Assembly (NCBI GenBank): GCA_921293015.1
Contig: OV121083.1
Coordinates: forward strand, 29,008,908 to 29,072,907
Length of the DNA stretch: 64,000 bases
Direction: 5' to 3'
From: Phorcus lineatus
Taxonomy: Eukaryota > Mollusca > Gastropoda > Trochida > Trochidae
The notes below the pieces were generated by a model. The model worked only from the letters and a program-made list of their open reading frames with translations. It ran no database searches and had not been told where the DNA came from. The position numbers and the translations under genes are program-made. Shown piece by piece: positions 55,400 to 64,000 of this stretch; the stretch's first letter is position 1, and every line of letters begins with the position of its first letter.

Positions 55400-57966
55400 T
55401 ATGATATAGCATGTATCCTCAGCATGACGTATCTATAGACCTATCATTTCATATTATCAAGCATGCTGCCCCTCATATTGTCATACACAATTCAGATTTT
55501 TATATTAGTTGGTCGTTTAATGGACATTTTGCAGAAAGACATTTTACAAAAATGGAGTTTTTGAAAACATTTTGATCTCATACTAGTGTGAACACCTTCT
55601 AATCATTTGAGTTCGGGACATGGAAGCGCATAGGTTTACTCCAATTTGCTACATTCTTTTAAGAAAGAATTTTTAAGATTGAAAAAGATGTCTGGCAATA
55701 TATAACCTGTTGATCTACAGAGCCAATGGTTCTATTTTTCCAAAGAACTTTGGTTTACCTGATGCAGACACTTAAATATGGATGTGATCCTTATTAATAG
55801 AAGATGTATCTATATCATGGGCTATATCTCTTTAATACCACCTTTTACCACCTTTTTGTTATTTCTGTATTTGAAAAAGCGTAAGCTATTAGCTATTTTC
55901 ATTGGATATTCAGCTGGGAAATTTTATGTGTTCTACGTCACGGCCTTAGCGAAATGACGTAAGGACTAACGCTCGCAAAAAACATAATATTCGGGTAGGG
56001 TAGGGTAGTTTGAACTTCATTATTGAGGGCTAGAATGCCTGCAGAGTTCTGAAAATTGTTGCAAATGTCAGGGGAAAGATTTCTGTGAGTGGTGAACTAT
56101 TTGTCCGGTATTTATTACAATTTGCCTTGCAAAAATGAGACTATGACTTTAACCTTTTTCTGTTCCTCTATTTGATCTGTATGTAAGATTAAAAGAGGTT
56201 TATGTTTTGGTTCCAGAATATCTCGGATATAGTCTGGTTATACAATTTGACAATTTTGAAATCTTAGATTTTAAAACCATTGTGATTTTGTTAAGCTTTA
56301 CCTTATTTGATAGTGTTCTGGAGACAATTAGATGTATGTAGAAGTATGTACACTAAACCATAAACAGGGTTTATCTCACATACACCTTCTTACCCAGCCA
56401 CAGCTTGCCTACCTCATGCAAGGCAAGCTCGCCGGCAGGCAATGTATCAGCCACGAGGTGTTCACTATGAGTTGGCCGGTAGATTTGCACACAAAATACT
56501 TGTGTAGGGCTAACCTATTTTAAACTTTTGAGTTCAGAAAAGTCTGACATAATTTTGATTGGGATTTACACATTAACTCGTATGTGGCTAGCACATTTTG
56601 GGGAATTGGACAAAGTCTGATTCTATTTTCATATTTGTAATATCTAGCCAAAACTTGCAATTTCTAATAAAACTACGACTGCCGAGGCAGTACTTAGGTC
56701 TTCAAGACTTCCTCTTTGAGCTTTACACAGTGTTTTACCTACACATGCTTTTTTGTCTTAGTGGTAAACAGTTCCGTATTTCAATGTTAAAATATATATC
56801 ACTACTTTTCCAAAAGGCAAAGTTTGTCCCTTTCTTGTGACCGAAAGTGACTGTTCGCAAGCAATTTTATTCTTTTATCCTGAAGACCTTGTTAATGTCT
56901 AACTATCATTCAAAAATCATAAAATTCCAGGCCTAGGTTTTTGACTTATGGGCCCTGGAAGTTGGCGATTTTCAAATTTTGGTCAACCTCAAAAGGTCAG
57001 AGCAACAAAAGTAATAACGTAGGACCTTATATTGCTGTAATTCAAAACTACAATGCTTCAGCTACATTAAGTATGAATTTCACCTCTCTACTGCAAGTAT
57101 CTTCGGAGAAGAAGATCTTTTAGTTTGGAGATCAGAGTGGATTATCATTCTTTTTTCTTGTCACTATCAAACTTTCATTCCACTGCATTTATTTTTCAGA
57201 ATAGATTTTGAAACAGTTATTGAAATACTGTTATAAGAAATACTGATTTCAAATGAATAAATTAAAACAAATGAATACTCTTTGGAGAGAACGTTTTGAT
57301 AGTACTCCGAATCGGGGATTGTTTTCTGCCTGTTCGTCTGTCTACCCATTTGTCCACAAAAAATTTAGGCCCTTACTACATGTACTTAAGTTTAATATTC
57401 TTAAGTAGAGACGCTTAGATTCATTACTTTGATTTTGGCACAAGAAGCTTTTTCAGAAAGTTTGACCTTGGCTGGTATATGTAACTTTTGATTATTGGTT
57501 ATTTCCACTTGACTTAACGAGATCACAGGGATTGTATTCACTATTGCGTAAACAATTAATACGTTCTCGTTAAAAGACAAATAATTCGTTCACTGCCAAC
57601 TATTACACAAATTTTGTAACCATGACAGGACATTTCATTGTTTTACAACCTTGCGACATTTTTTTTTGGACAGGAAGCATTTTCTTGATATTTGAGGTCA
57701 CCAATTTGGCCTTGAGACATCAACATTTCTTTGATTTGCATGTCATAGATTATTCCTCTGAGGGAAAAGTTCTTTTTAGCTTTTATTTTAAAATTGAGCT
57801 ATATTATTATCCCCGACAGAAGCGTTTCACAAACACATTTTTTTATTTCAACAATGCCCTTTTGTGGCCAATGGTTAAATAAGGAGTCTTTTGACTAAAG
57901 CATATATATTCAAGACCAGAAGTGGTGCAAATTCAATTGTCAATTTATTTACCTGTATATTTGCAG
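55400..57966. other. DNA upstream of the IRG-like gene
   Basis: AT-rich, with only short ORFs and no recognised domain or repeat. The open frame continues upstream of 57,967, but the sequence CTGTATATTTGCAG just before the ATG looks like a 3' splice site, so a 5' untranslated exon probably lies somewhere here. Confidence 0.4.
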
Positions 57967-59229
57967 ATGTGTGCCAATCTAAGCGTGGACGACTTCTACG
58001 AGCACATCGACGACAGTGAGTTGAGGGAAGTGCGGCGTCATGTTGAGGTGAGAGGGTTGAGCGGGATACAGGCCCTGGTGCTCAGTAAGCAAAAAGAGTG
58101 GCAGTTCGTGCCCCTCGCTGTGGGTGTGGTTGGGGAGGCGGCAGTAGGCAAGTCGACCTTCATCAACAGCGTTAGGGGGCTAACGGCAGAGGATGAAGGT
58201 GCAGCACCCGTAGGCACGGGGGACATGACAGAGAATCCAACTATGTACCCTCACCCTTTCAACTCACAGCTTGTTTTCTGGGACCTCCCCGGCATCGGGA
58301 CACCTCGCTTCCCTAAAGACCAGTCCTACCTTGGACGTGTTGAATACTCCAAATATGACTTTTTTCTTCTCCTATCAGATGAGAGGTTCTCAGTTAATGA
58401 CGTATGGCTTGCGCAGGAAATTGAAAAAATGAACAAAACATACTTCTTTGTTAGAACTAAAATTGACCAGGCAATGGATAGTGCCAGGCAAAGTGAGAAG
58501 GATTTCTCAGTCAACACAATTCTTGACCGCATCAGATCGAAATGTGAGGAGAATTTCAAAGCTGCACGATTGTGTCAAAAAACAGTTTATTTTATTTCAA
58601 ATTATGAGCGTGAAGAGTGGGACTTCAATCGGTTGTTAGAAGACATTTTAGTTTCTTTACCTGAACAGAAAAGAAATGCCTTAGTGTTGTCGCTGTCCCC
58701 CATCTCCAAGAGCGTGATCAGGAGCAAATCCACAGCACTACGACGGCGAGCAGCCTATGTTGCCAGTATGTCAGGGGCCCAGGCCGCGGCTTCATCCTTA
58801 GTTCCAGTCCCGCTTTTGGGAGGTGCCATCAGTGTGTCCCTCGATCTTATGCTTCTCGTAGAAGAAGTTAATTTCTATCTAAAGCAATATGGTCTGGATG
58901 ATGAATCTTTGAATGAATTATCGAAAAGAACTTGTACCACAATTGACTACTACAAAAATGCTCTCAAAAATGGCTCAGCCCTTGTGACATCACGCCAAGC
59001 AGTCAAATCATATATTTTAAAACTTGTTAAGTCGGAGACTATGGAAGCTGTTTGTAAGAGAGCCTCTGTGGAGGTGACGCGCTTCATTCCAGTTCTTGGT
59101 GCCCTAGTCGGGGGTGGTGTGTCCTTCTTCACATCTCTATACCTGCTGCACAACATCATCACCACTCTGGAGGAAGACGCACTAAAACTCATAGATGCCA
59201 TCATCCATGTCACCAGCACCCAAGTGTAG
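57967..59229 (+). CDS. IRG-like (interferon-inducible type) GTPase
   Basis: 420 residues in one coding exon from ATG (MCANLSVDDFYEHIDD); the usual IRG size is about 400-430. G1 GVVGEAAVGKST is at about 53-64, DLPG at about 105-108, and the IRG-style G4 VRTKID at about 161-166. A helical C-terminal half has two hydrophobic stretches, about 277-300 (SLVPVPLLGGAISVSLDLML) and about 373-398 (FIPVLGALVGGGVSFFTSLY), which could insert in or contact membranes. Vertebrate IRGs attack vacuoles around intracellular pathogens; the invertebrate role is unknown. A splice acceptor precedes the ATG. No stop or frameshift seen. Confidence 0.9.
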   Translation: MCANLSVDDFYEHIDDSELREVRRHVEVRGLSGIQALVLSKQKEWQFVPLAVGVVGEAAVGKSTFINSVRGLTAEDEGAAPVGTGDMTENPTMYPHPFNSQLVFWDLPGIGTPRFPKDQSYLGRVEYSKYDFFLLLSDERFSVNDVWLAQEIEKMNKTYFFVRTKIDQAMDSARQSEKDFSVNTILDRIRSKCEENFKAARLCQKTVYFISNYEREEWDFNRLLEDILVSLPEQKRNALVLSLSPISKSVIRSKSTALRRRAAYVASMSGAQAAASSLVPVPLLGGAISVSLDLMLLVEEVNFYLKQYGLDDESLNELSKRTCTTIDYYKNALKNGSALVTSRQAVKSYILKLVKSETMEAVCKRASVEVTRFIPVLGALVGGGVSFFTSLYLLHNIITTLEEDALKLIDAIIHVTSTQV

Positions 59230-59504
59230 TTGAAGTTTTTTAAGTTATCCAAAAGCGGACATTAACTCTAAGAAAGCTATCAGGGTTTTTGTTTAGGAGG
59301 TTTAGTGTTTCATGTAAAAAAAAGCTTAGGAAGATTTTACATTACACGATTTTGAAATTGTATTAACATTTAAGACCACAATTACAAAGTTTAAAATCAG
59401 ATTTTATTTCAAATGTAAGATCTAACTCTCACAGTTACTTTACATTTCACATTTCGTGATAATAGCTAAGTCTATTGAAATGTATGTCCCAAGCTACATG
59501 TTTT

Positions 59505-59716
59505 ATTTCCATGGTGGAATCAAACCTTCAACTCCTTGACTAGTAAGCAAGTTTCTGAGTTGTATCGGGATATATTGCGGACTCTTGGTCCAAGAGTCCC
59601 TTCCAAAGCGTAGCCCAGGACAGTCTCGAGGACAAAATGTCCGTGATGATTCCTGCTCCACCTCAGAAACTTGCTTACTGGTCAAGGAGTTGAGGGTTTG
59701 ATTACACCATGGAAAT
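59505..59716. mobile_element. Short palindromic fold-back element
   Basis: 59,510-59,560 (CCATGGTGGAATCAAACCTT, then CAACTCCTTGACTAGTAAGC and AAGTTTCTGAG) is complementary to 59,664-59,715 with few mismatches. The loop of about 100 bp contains GGACTCTTGGTCCAAGAGTCC, itself palindromic. It lies 280 bp after the IRG-like stop and may be in its 3' UTR. Confidence 0.75.
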
Positions 59717-59719
59717 TGC

Positions 59720-60417
59720 ACGAAGTACATGTTCTGAGCTCGAGAACTTTGTGCAGTTCATGAACAACCTGCTACTTTGAGAAAAATGTTGACAAGTCGT
59801 CCATAATGATTAAGGATTTTAAAGGACGAGGGAGGCTTACATGCAGGTTTAAGACAATTGAACATCAAGAGTCGTTTCCAAAAGGAATATTTTTCTTTGA
59901 TTTTTTCAATTTATATAACATAACCAGTTGCGTATTTAGCTTACATCATCTATGCTGAAATAATTATAAAAAAACGTATTGGTATCAACACAATAAGTGA
60001 CAATTTTATATATTGTTTTCACTTATTTTCATAACATACGTTAAGCTAGCTACAATACATCGATTGCGTTGATTCCCGCCTTTGCTGCATATTTGCGCAC
60101 TCATTTCTTATGTCAGTGACCAGTCTTGAATTAATACATCATGTGACCCTAAAGGGTTATTCTATGTCGAATGATAGACTCAAGATGGCGTCACCATGAG
60201 TTGCAGTGAATGTCAAAATAAACAAATGGTAAAACTAATATTACCATGATATGAAAAAATTATATATGCAGCCATATTACAGAACAATTGAAGATTTTTT
60301 TTTCGTTAACGCATTATTACAGGGTTGTTATGTTCGTTGTGTAAGACTCTTGAAAGAAAATGTACCTTGTTGAAAAACTGATTTTCTAAAGAGTCCTTGC
60401 ATCAGATACCTTTTGTC
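59720..60417. other. Intergenic DNA
   Basis: No gene, tandem repeat or TIR recognised between the fold-back element and the second large TIR element. Confidence 0.4.
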
Positions 60418-60775
60418 TAAAGCCCAACTCACACTACGTAGGATCGACTACCATCGCTGTATGAAAGTGTAGTGAAGTCATCGTGTGGTTATAGTGCCTA
60501 TATTGTGTGGTTACCGTGCCTATATTGTGTGGTTACCGTACAGTGATTGTGCTGATCATGCTATTTGTCTAACACGATTTGTTCAAATCGCAAAAATGTT
60601 TCTGAAAATCGTGTTGTGTTTGTGTTGATTGTGTAGTGATTGTGTGGTAATTGAGTAGTGTTTGTGTTGTGAATGTGTTGATCGTGCTTCAGCCTTAGGA
60701 CACGATAACAGCACAACCACAAAACGATCGATAAATATCCCTCTTGCAATCATACTATTATCGTACTCGTATTAA

Positions 60776-61785
60776 ACAAGAAAAAAGTGAGCATGGCTCA
60801 CATACCCTCGCAGCCCGTCTGATTTCTTCTCCCTCTAGTCTGAATTAATATTATTCTGGATAACCTGATTTACTAAAAGTTACTGTAATTGTTTAAGAGT
60901 AAATGTGTCCCCACTGTTTATGGCTACAAGTCCAATTGCGCAATGAAGGGCCATAAGTCTGTGGAAATAATATTTCAGAAATGGCTTTTGAACTCGATCA
61001 AGAGCATCAACAGGTGTGTCCAAACCAAAACTTCATTCACCTTAGTGTGATACTGTTTGGGAAAACATGTCCCCATTGAAGCCTCAGATCTGTTAATCGC
61101 TCCAAGTCCAATTTCAGAGGGGCGGGATAGCGCAGTGGTTAGCGCGTTCGGCTTCGGATCAAGAGGTTCGTGGTTCGAATCCTGCCACGGGCTCTCGGCA
61201 ACTTTGTCTGCAGTAGAGAACTGTTCTACATGCATGGATATCATGGACAAGATATTACCCAAATTACATTAAAATCATATTTATAGAAGTTAGAATATCC
61301 AAATTACATTAACAATTCAAATATACAAATTAGCATTATTCATAAGATACATAGTCTCAATCTTTTACAAGTAGACAACATTTCTCATAATCATCTCTTC
61401 ACCTAAGGATAAAAAATGTCAGAGTAAATCTTCATTCTAAAAAGTACACATCTTGTTTATCAAAGACAACTTTCTTTAATTAATAATCCTCTTACAAGCC
61501 TGTATCCATAACCAAAATTTCACTCTTCAAGGTGTAATAGTTTCCGAGAAAATCTGTCCCAATTGTACACCATATAACTAAGCCCAAAAAATGTTGTTTC
61601 CATGGAAACGACCAAAAAAATGGATTCCCGATAAATTTAAGAGTCGTCCAAACAGTAGACAAGGTTTTGGTTAACAAGTGTGCAAAGTTTGGTTGATCTA
61701 GATCTAGACGGACGGAAGGACAGACGGACGGAATGACCGCTATATACCCCCCGCTGCTTACTTCGTAGCGGGGGTATAATTAACC
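60776..61785. mobile_element. Nested repeat insertion carrying tRNA-like SINE sequence
   Basis: It begins AACAAGAAAAAAGTGAGCAT-GGCTCACATACCC and ends with a GACGGACGG-rich stretch and the hairpin TACCCCCCGCT-CTTCG-AGCGGGGGTA. Copy 1 lacks this block at the corresponding point, so it is a later insertion. The middle holds the tRNA-like piece at 61,121-61,190. Confidence 0.55.
61121..61190 (+). repeat. tRNA-derived SINE head with A and B boxes
   Basis: A box TAGCGCAGTGG (61,128-61,138) and B box GGTTCGAATCC (61,172-61,182) are both near consensus for RNA polymerase III. The D arm pairs (GCGC/GCGC). The anticodon position reads TCG, suggesting descent from tRNA-Arg. The T stem pairs in only two of five positions and the acceptor stem fails to pair, so this is not a functional tRNA. 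Confidence 0.75.
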
Positions 61786-61959
61786 CTTATAGTTAGGACC
61801 ACGATGGCAGCTCGTACGGAACACTGAATCACACGATTACTGTAAGATCGGGATACAATCGTTACACGATATTGGACTGAACTTTCACCAATAAGAGCGT
61901 TTCCCATCAACATGTTTTCATCACGTGTGCTTCGCGTGTCTTCCTTTCAGTCAACATGC

Positions 61960-62278
61960 CAGCACAAACGATGGTAAGGTATTGATTGTAAATGAGGAAG
62001 ACGAGCAAATCGCCATGTTACACCCGACAATTCTCCACCCGTGCATACCGACTGTTTTATCCAGTTGTAGCTCCGTGATTAATTCCTACACAACCAATGT
62101 TCTGATACAAGCTCTTCTCGGGCTTCCAGCAGGTTCCCCTAATTGCAAAAAATTGCAACATAGACTTCAATGCAATATTTCAGCCAATGGAAACGCTGCA
62201 TGCATGGATAACATATTTGTCGTCACACAAGCCTATGAAAAGATGCTTTGCTGTTTAAAGAAGAGTCAAAGTGCATAA
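61960..62278 (+). other. ORF relic shared with TIR element copy 1
   Basis: An open frame of up to 117 residues with HPTILHPCIPTVLSSCSSVI, NSYTTNVLIQALLGLPAGSP and NIFVVTQAYEKMLCCLKKS. Its first ~60 residues align with 3,318-3,079 (minus). The second half aligns loosely with a translated segment of the MITE at 34.66-34.74 kb (NILLVTHAYAMIQS). No known family. It could be a decayed element-encoded protein or plain repeat similarity. Confidence 0.4.
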
Positions 62279-63830
62279 TCGATATAATATATTTGTACTT
62301 TTGAGTTTATCAGATATTTGAAATTATATTTTGTGCAGAATGTCAAGTTTAAAGATGCATAAATGGGTAATAATTGTGAATACTAACAATGAATTTTCGA
62401 CATGAAAGTATACCTTGAAACGATAGGGAAGAAAAGAGGTTACGAATTACTTCTGCAAGATTTTGATTCAAGGTATTATAAAATGCAACAAGAATTCATC
62501 ACAGGCACAATTATGTGGTATCCCATCAGAGGTTTGGTAGACTTATATAAACTGTATACTGCAAAAATCGCATATCGGAAAAATGAGTGTATAAGATCTT
62601 CATGCTATTCTGAAGATTATGTGCATAGGACTTATCAAATTTATGTATAATTTTCATACGCAATCGTACGAAAATTCAAATAAGTAAATCAACTCTCGAA
62701 CACATGAGACAATTAGACAAAGAAATCGGGATTTCACTGGTAAATGGAATATAATGTTTGCTTTGGTTTTTTCTCTCTAACAATGAATCGCAGATGTACT
62801 TGTTATCAATAAGAATTTAAACTGACTCATTATTAACAAAGCCGGTAATAATTATAACAATGTGGATACTTATATTGCGCTCGACTCGCACGACATTGCT
62901 CTCAGGTCAATTGTAAAGTATTTATCACAGACTCAAGTTTTTGGAATGATAATTAATGACTAATTGGGCGCTCAATATTCATACAGATCAAGAAATTGTG
63001 ATGATCAGCATGTAGAAATGCGGGGTGTTTCGTAATTTGGTAGGAAGCGAATTATAATGTCCTCAATTGTCGATCGACTTTGCAAGTTTCTCAATGTCAA
63101 GATGTAAACTTCCTTACGTGGTCTGAAAATTCAACTGCTTTGAATCGGAAGGGATGCCTGTGAAACACCATCAGTAGTTATTTGCATAAACCCAGAAGAT
63201 TAGAGAAAAGATTTTCCGAAGATAATGTTAGAATTAGTAATATATGCCCACATGTCTTTATCGCAATGACATTGTATTTCATAGCTGCCTTTGCACAATT
63301 TTTTGAAATCGTGCATTATTCTTACACCATTCGTGATTGCATTGTGAAAGCGTCATGTCAAGTTTGTGTTGATTGTGTTCTGACCGTGTACAAACGTGTA
63401 CCTCACGCACAGAAACCGTTTTCACATAACATATCGTAAAAACGATCGTGCGTAGTGTGAGTTGGGCTTTAAAGAGTCCTGATATTGATAATGGACAGGA
63501 TATTTTTATGAATACTTACCATGGACAACAAGGTCTCAGTGGGATGTTTAGTTTAATGGGCCAGACAGAAGGCTTAGCTTATTAGCTATATTTAAGAATC
63601 TTAAATTTAAGATTTCTGTAAGTTATAGGTGGTGGTAAAGCATGTTGTATTTACTTACACTTTGAAAGGCACATATCATGTATCATTGTTAAGTGCTTAA
63701 TCATTTACCCTGTAGTAAATTTTAAGGATCACAATATGATGTCAACCACTTGACTTTCCATTTTATTTGAAAACTTGATCACAATCAAAGTTAATTAAGA
63801 TCAACATTTTTTTTACGTTAGGTCATTGCA

Positions 63831-63851
63831 CGGCGCCAGGCGCCGTGCTTT
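63831..63851. repeat. Perfect GC-rich hairpin
   Basis: GCACGGCGCC-A-GGCGCCGTGC: ten-base arms around a single base, in AT-rich surroundings. It could be a mobile-element terminus. 63,470-64,000 otherwise shows nothing recognisable. Confidence 0.7.
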
Positions 63852-64000
63852 ATTTGTGATAGGTTTGGGGAAATCTTATGGGGAATGGGGAGCATCCGGA
63901 AGTGTGAAATGAATGTCTATTTTGTGATAAAAATATGTTTCACCGCAGTTGATTAATTAAGATGTACTAGAAAACTATATAGTATAATTTTTTTTTTTTA

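Larger units (their letters stand above)
60420..63469 (-). mobile_element. TIR DNA transposon, family copy 2 (inverse of 1,082-4,605)
   Basis: The ends are AAGCCCAACTCACACTACG and its complement, flanked by TA. The right end matches the left of copy 1 (GTGTACCTCACGCACAGAAA; CAAGTTTGTGTTGATTGTGT). The left has the subterminal GTGTGGTTACCGT / TGTGTTGATTGTG units. Relative to copy 1 it contains an extra repeat at about 60,776-61,785 and lacks the Penelope and LINE pieces. No recognised transposase. Confidence 0.75.

Noticed and set aside
57922..57966. N-terminal extension of the IRG-like ORF
   Set aside because: It has no ATG in this stretch and ends in a TTTGCAG acceptor-like sequence. The ATG at 57,967 gives the usual family length.
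61121..61190. Functional tRNA-Arg gene
   Set aside because: Acceptor and T stems do not pair, and it is embedded in a repeat, as expected for a SINE.

Overview
The window is AT-rich nuclear DNA from an animal, most likely a marine invertebrate and possibly a mollusc. The evidence is GT-AG introns with AATAAA sites, two interferon-inducible-type (IRG) GTPase genes, and a very varied transposon load: Ty3/gypsy, DIRS-order, Penelope-like, LINE, mariner, many TIR elements and tRNA-derived SINE sequence. The phylum is an inference from this mix. No species-diagnostic gene was recognised.

Host genes. (1) About 5.47-21.63 kb (+): the last eight recognised exons of a coiled-coil protein whose C-terminal half resembles the AAA5 region of dynein heavy chain (it opens with WPLLIDTSGQ). 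All eight exons join in phase through GT-AG sites and end at a stop with an AATAAA about 650 bp downstream. Its introns hold a 3.4-kb array of 22-bp repeats, a mariner relic, two arrays of a ~26-bp minisatellite that repeats the gene's own 5' splice site, a triplicated 3' splice site, and a 1.7-kb TIR element. (2) 36.56-37.23 kb (-): a short IRG-like GTPase ending in the CaaX-like tetrapeptide CVLQ. (3) 57.97-59.23 kb (+): a full-length IRG-like GTPase with two hydrophobic C-terminal segments. (4) 30.89-31.16 kb (+): a possible small zinc-finger ORF.

Transposon layout. 1.08-4.6 kb and 60.4-63.5 kb are inverted copies of one TIR element with TIR AAGCCCAACTCACACTACG. Each copy carries different nested insertions: a Penelope-like and a LINE fragment in the first, a SINE-bearing repeat in the second. 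23.87-28.90 kb is a complete Ty3/gypsy element with identical 192-bp LTRs, a CAACC target duplication and a TTAA-flanked MITE inside gag. 28.9-31 kb and 37.5-41.8 kb are mosaics of short TIR repeats. 43.2-47.8 kb (-) is a DIRS-order element of Ngaro/PAT type with split direct repeats, encoding gag, RT-RNase H and a tyrosine recombinase. It abuts one arm of a ~380-bp inverted repeat that encloses a decayed LINE (48.6-51.1 kb). Beyond the other arm lies a DIRS1-like relic (51.8-53.4 kb). Two mariner relics sit at 11.14-12.03 and 31.73-33.03 kb.

The two GTPases share a family but not an operon, and the rest of the window is selfish DNA. The best leads are the splice-site-derived minisatellite and the triplicated acceptor in the dynein-like gene, the inverted TIR family at both ends of the window, the Ngaro-type element, and the CaaX-ending GTPase.
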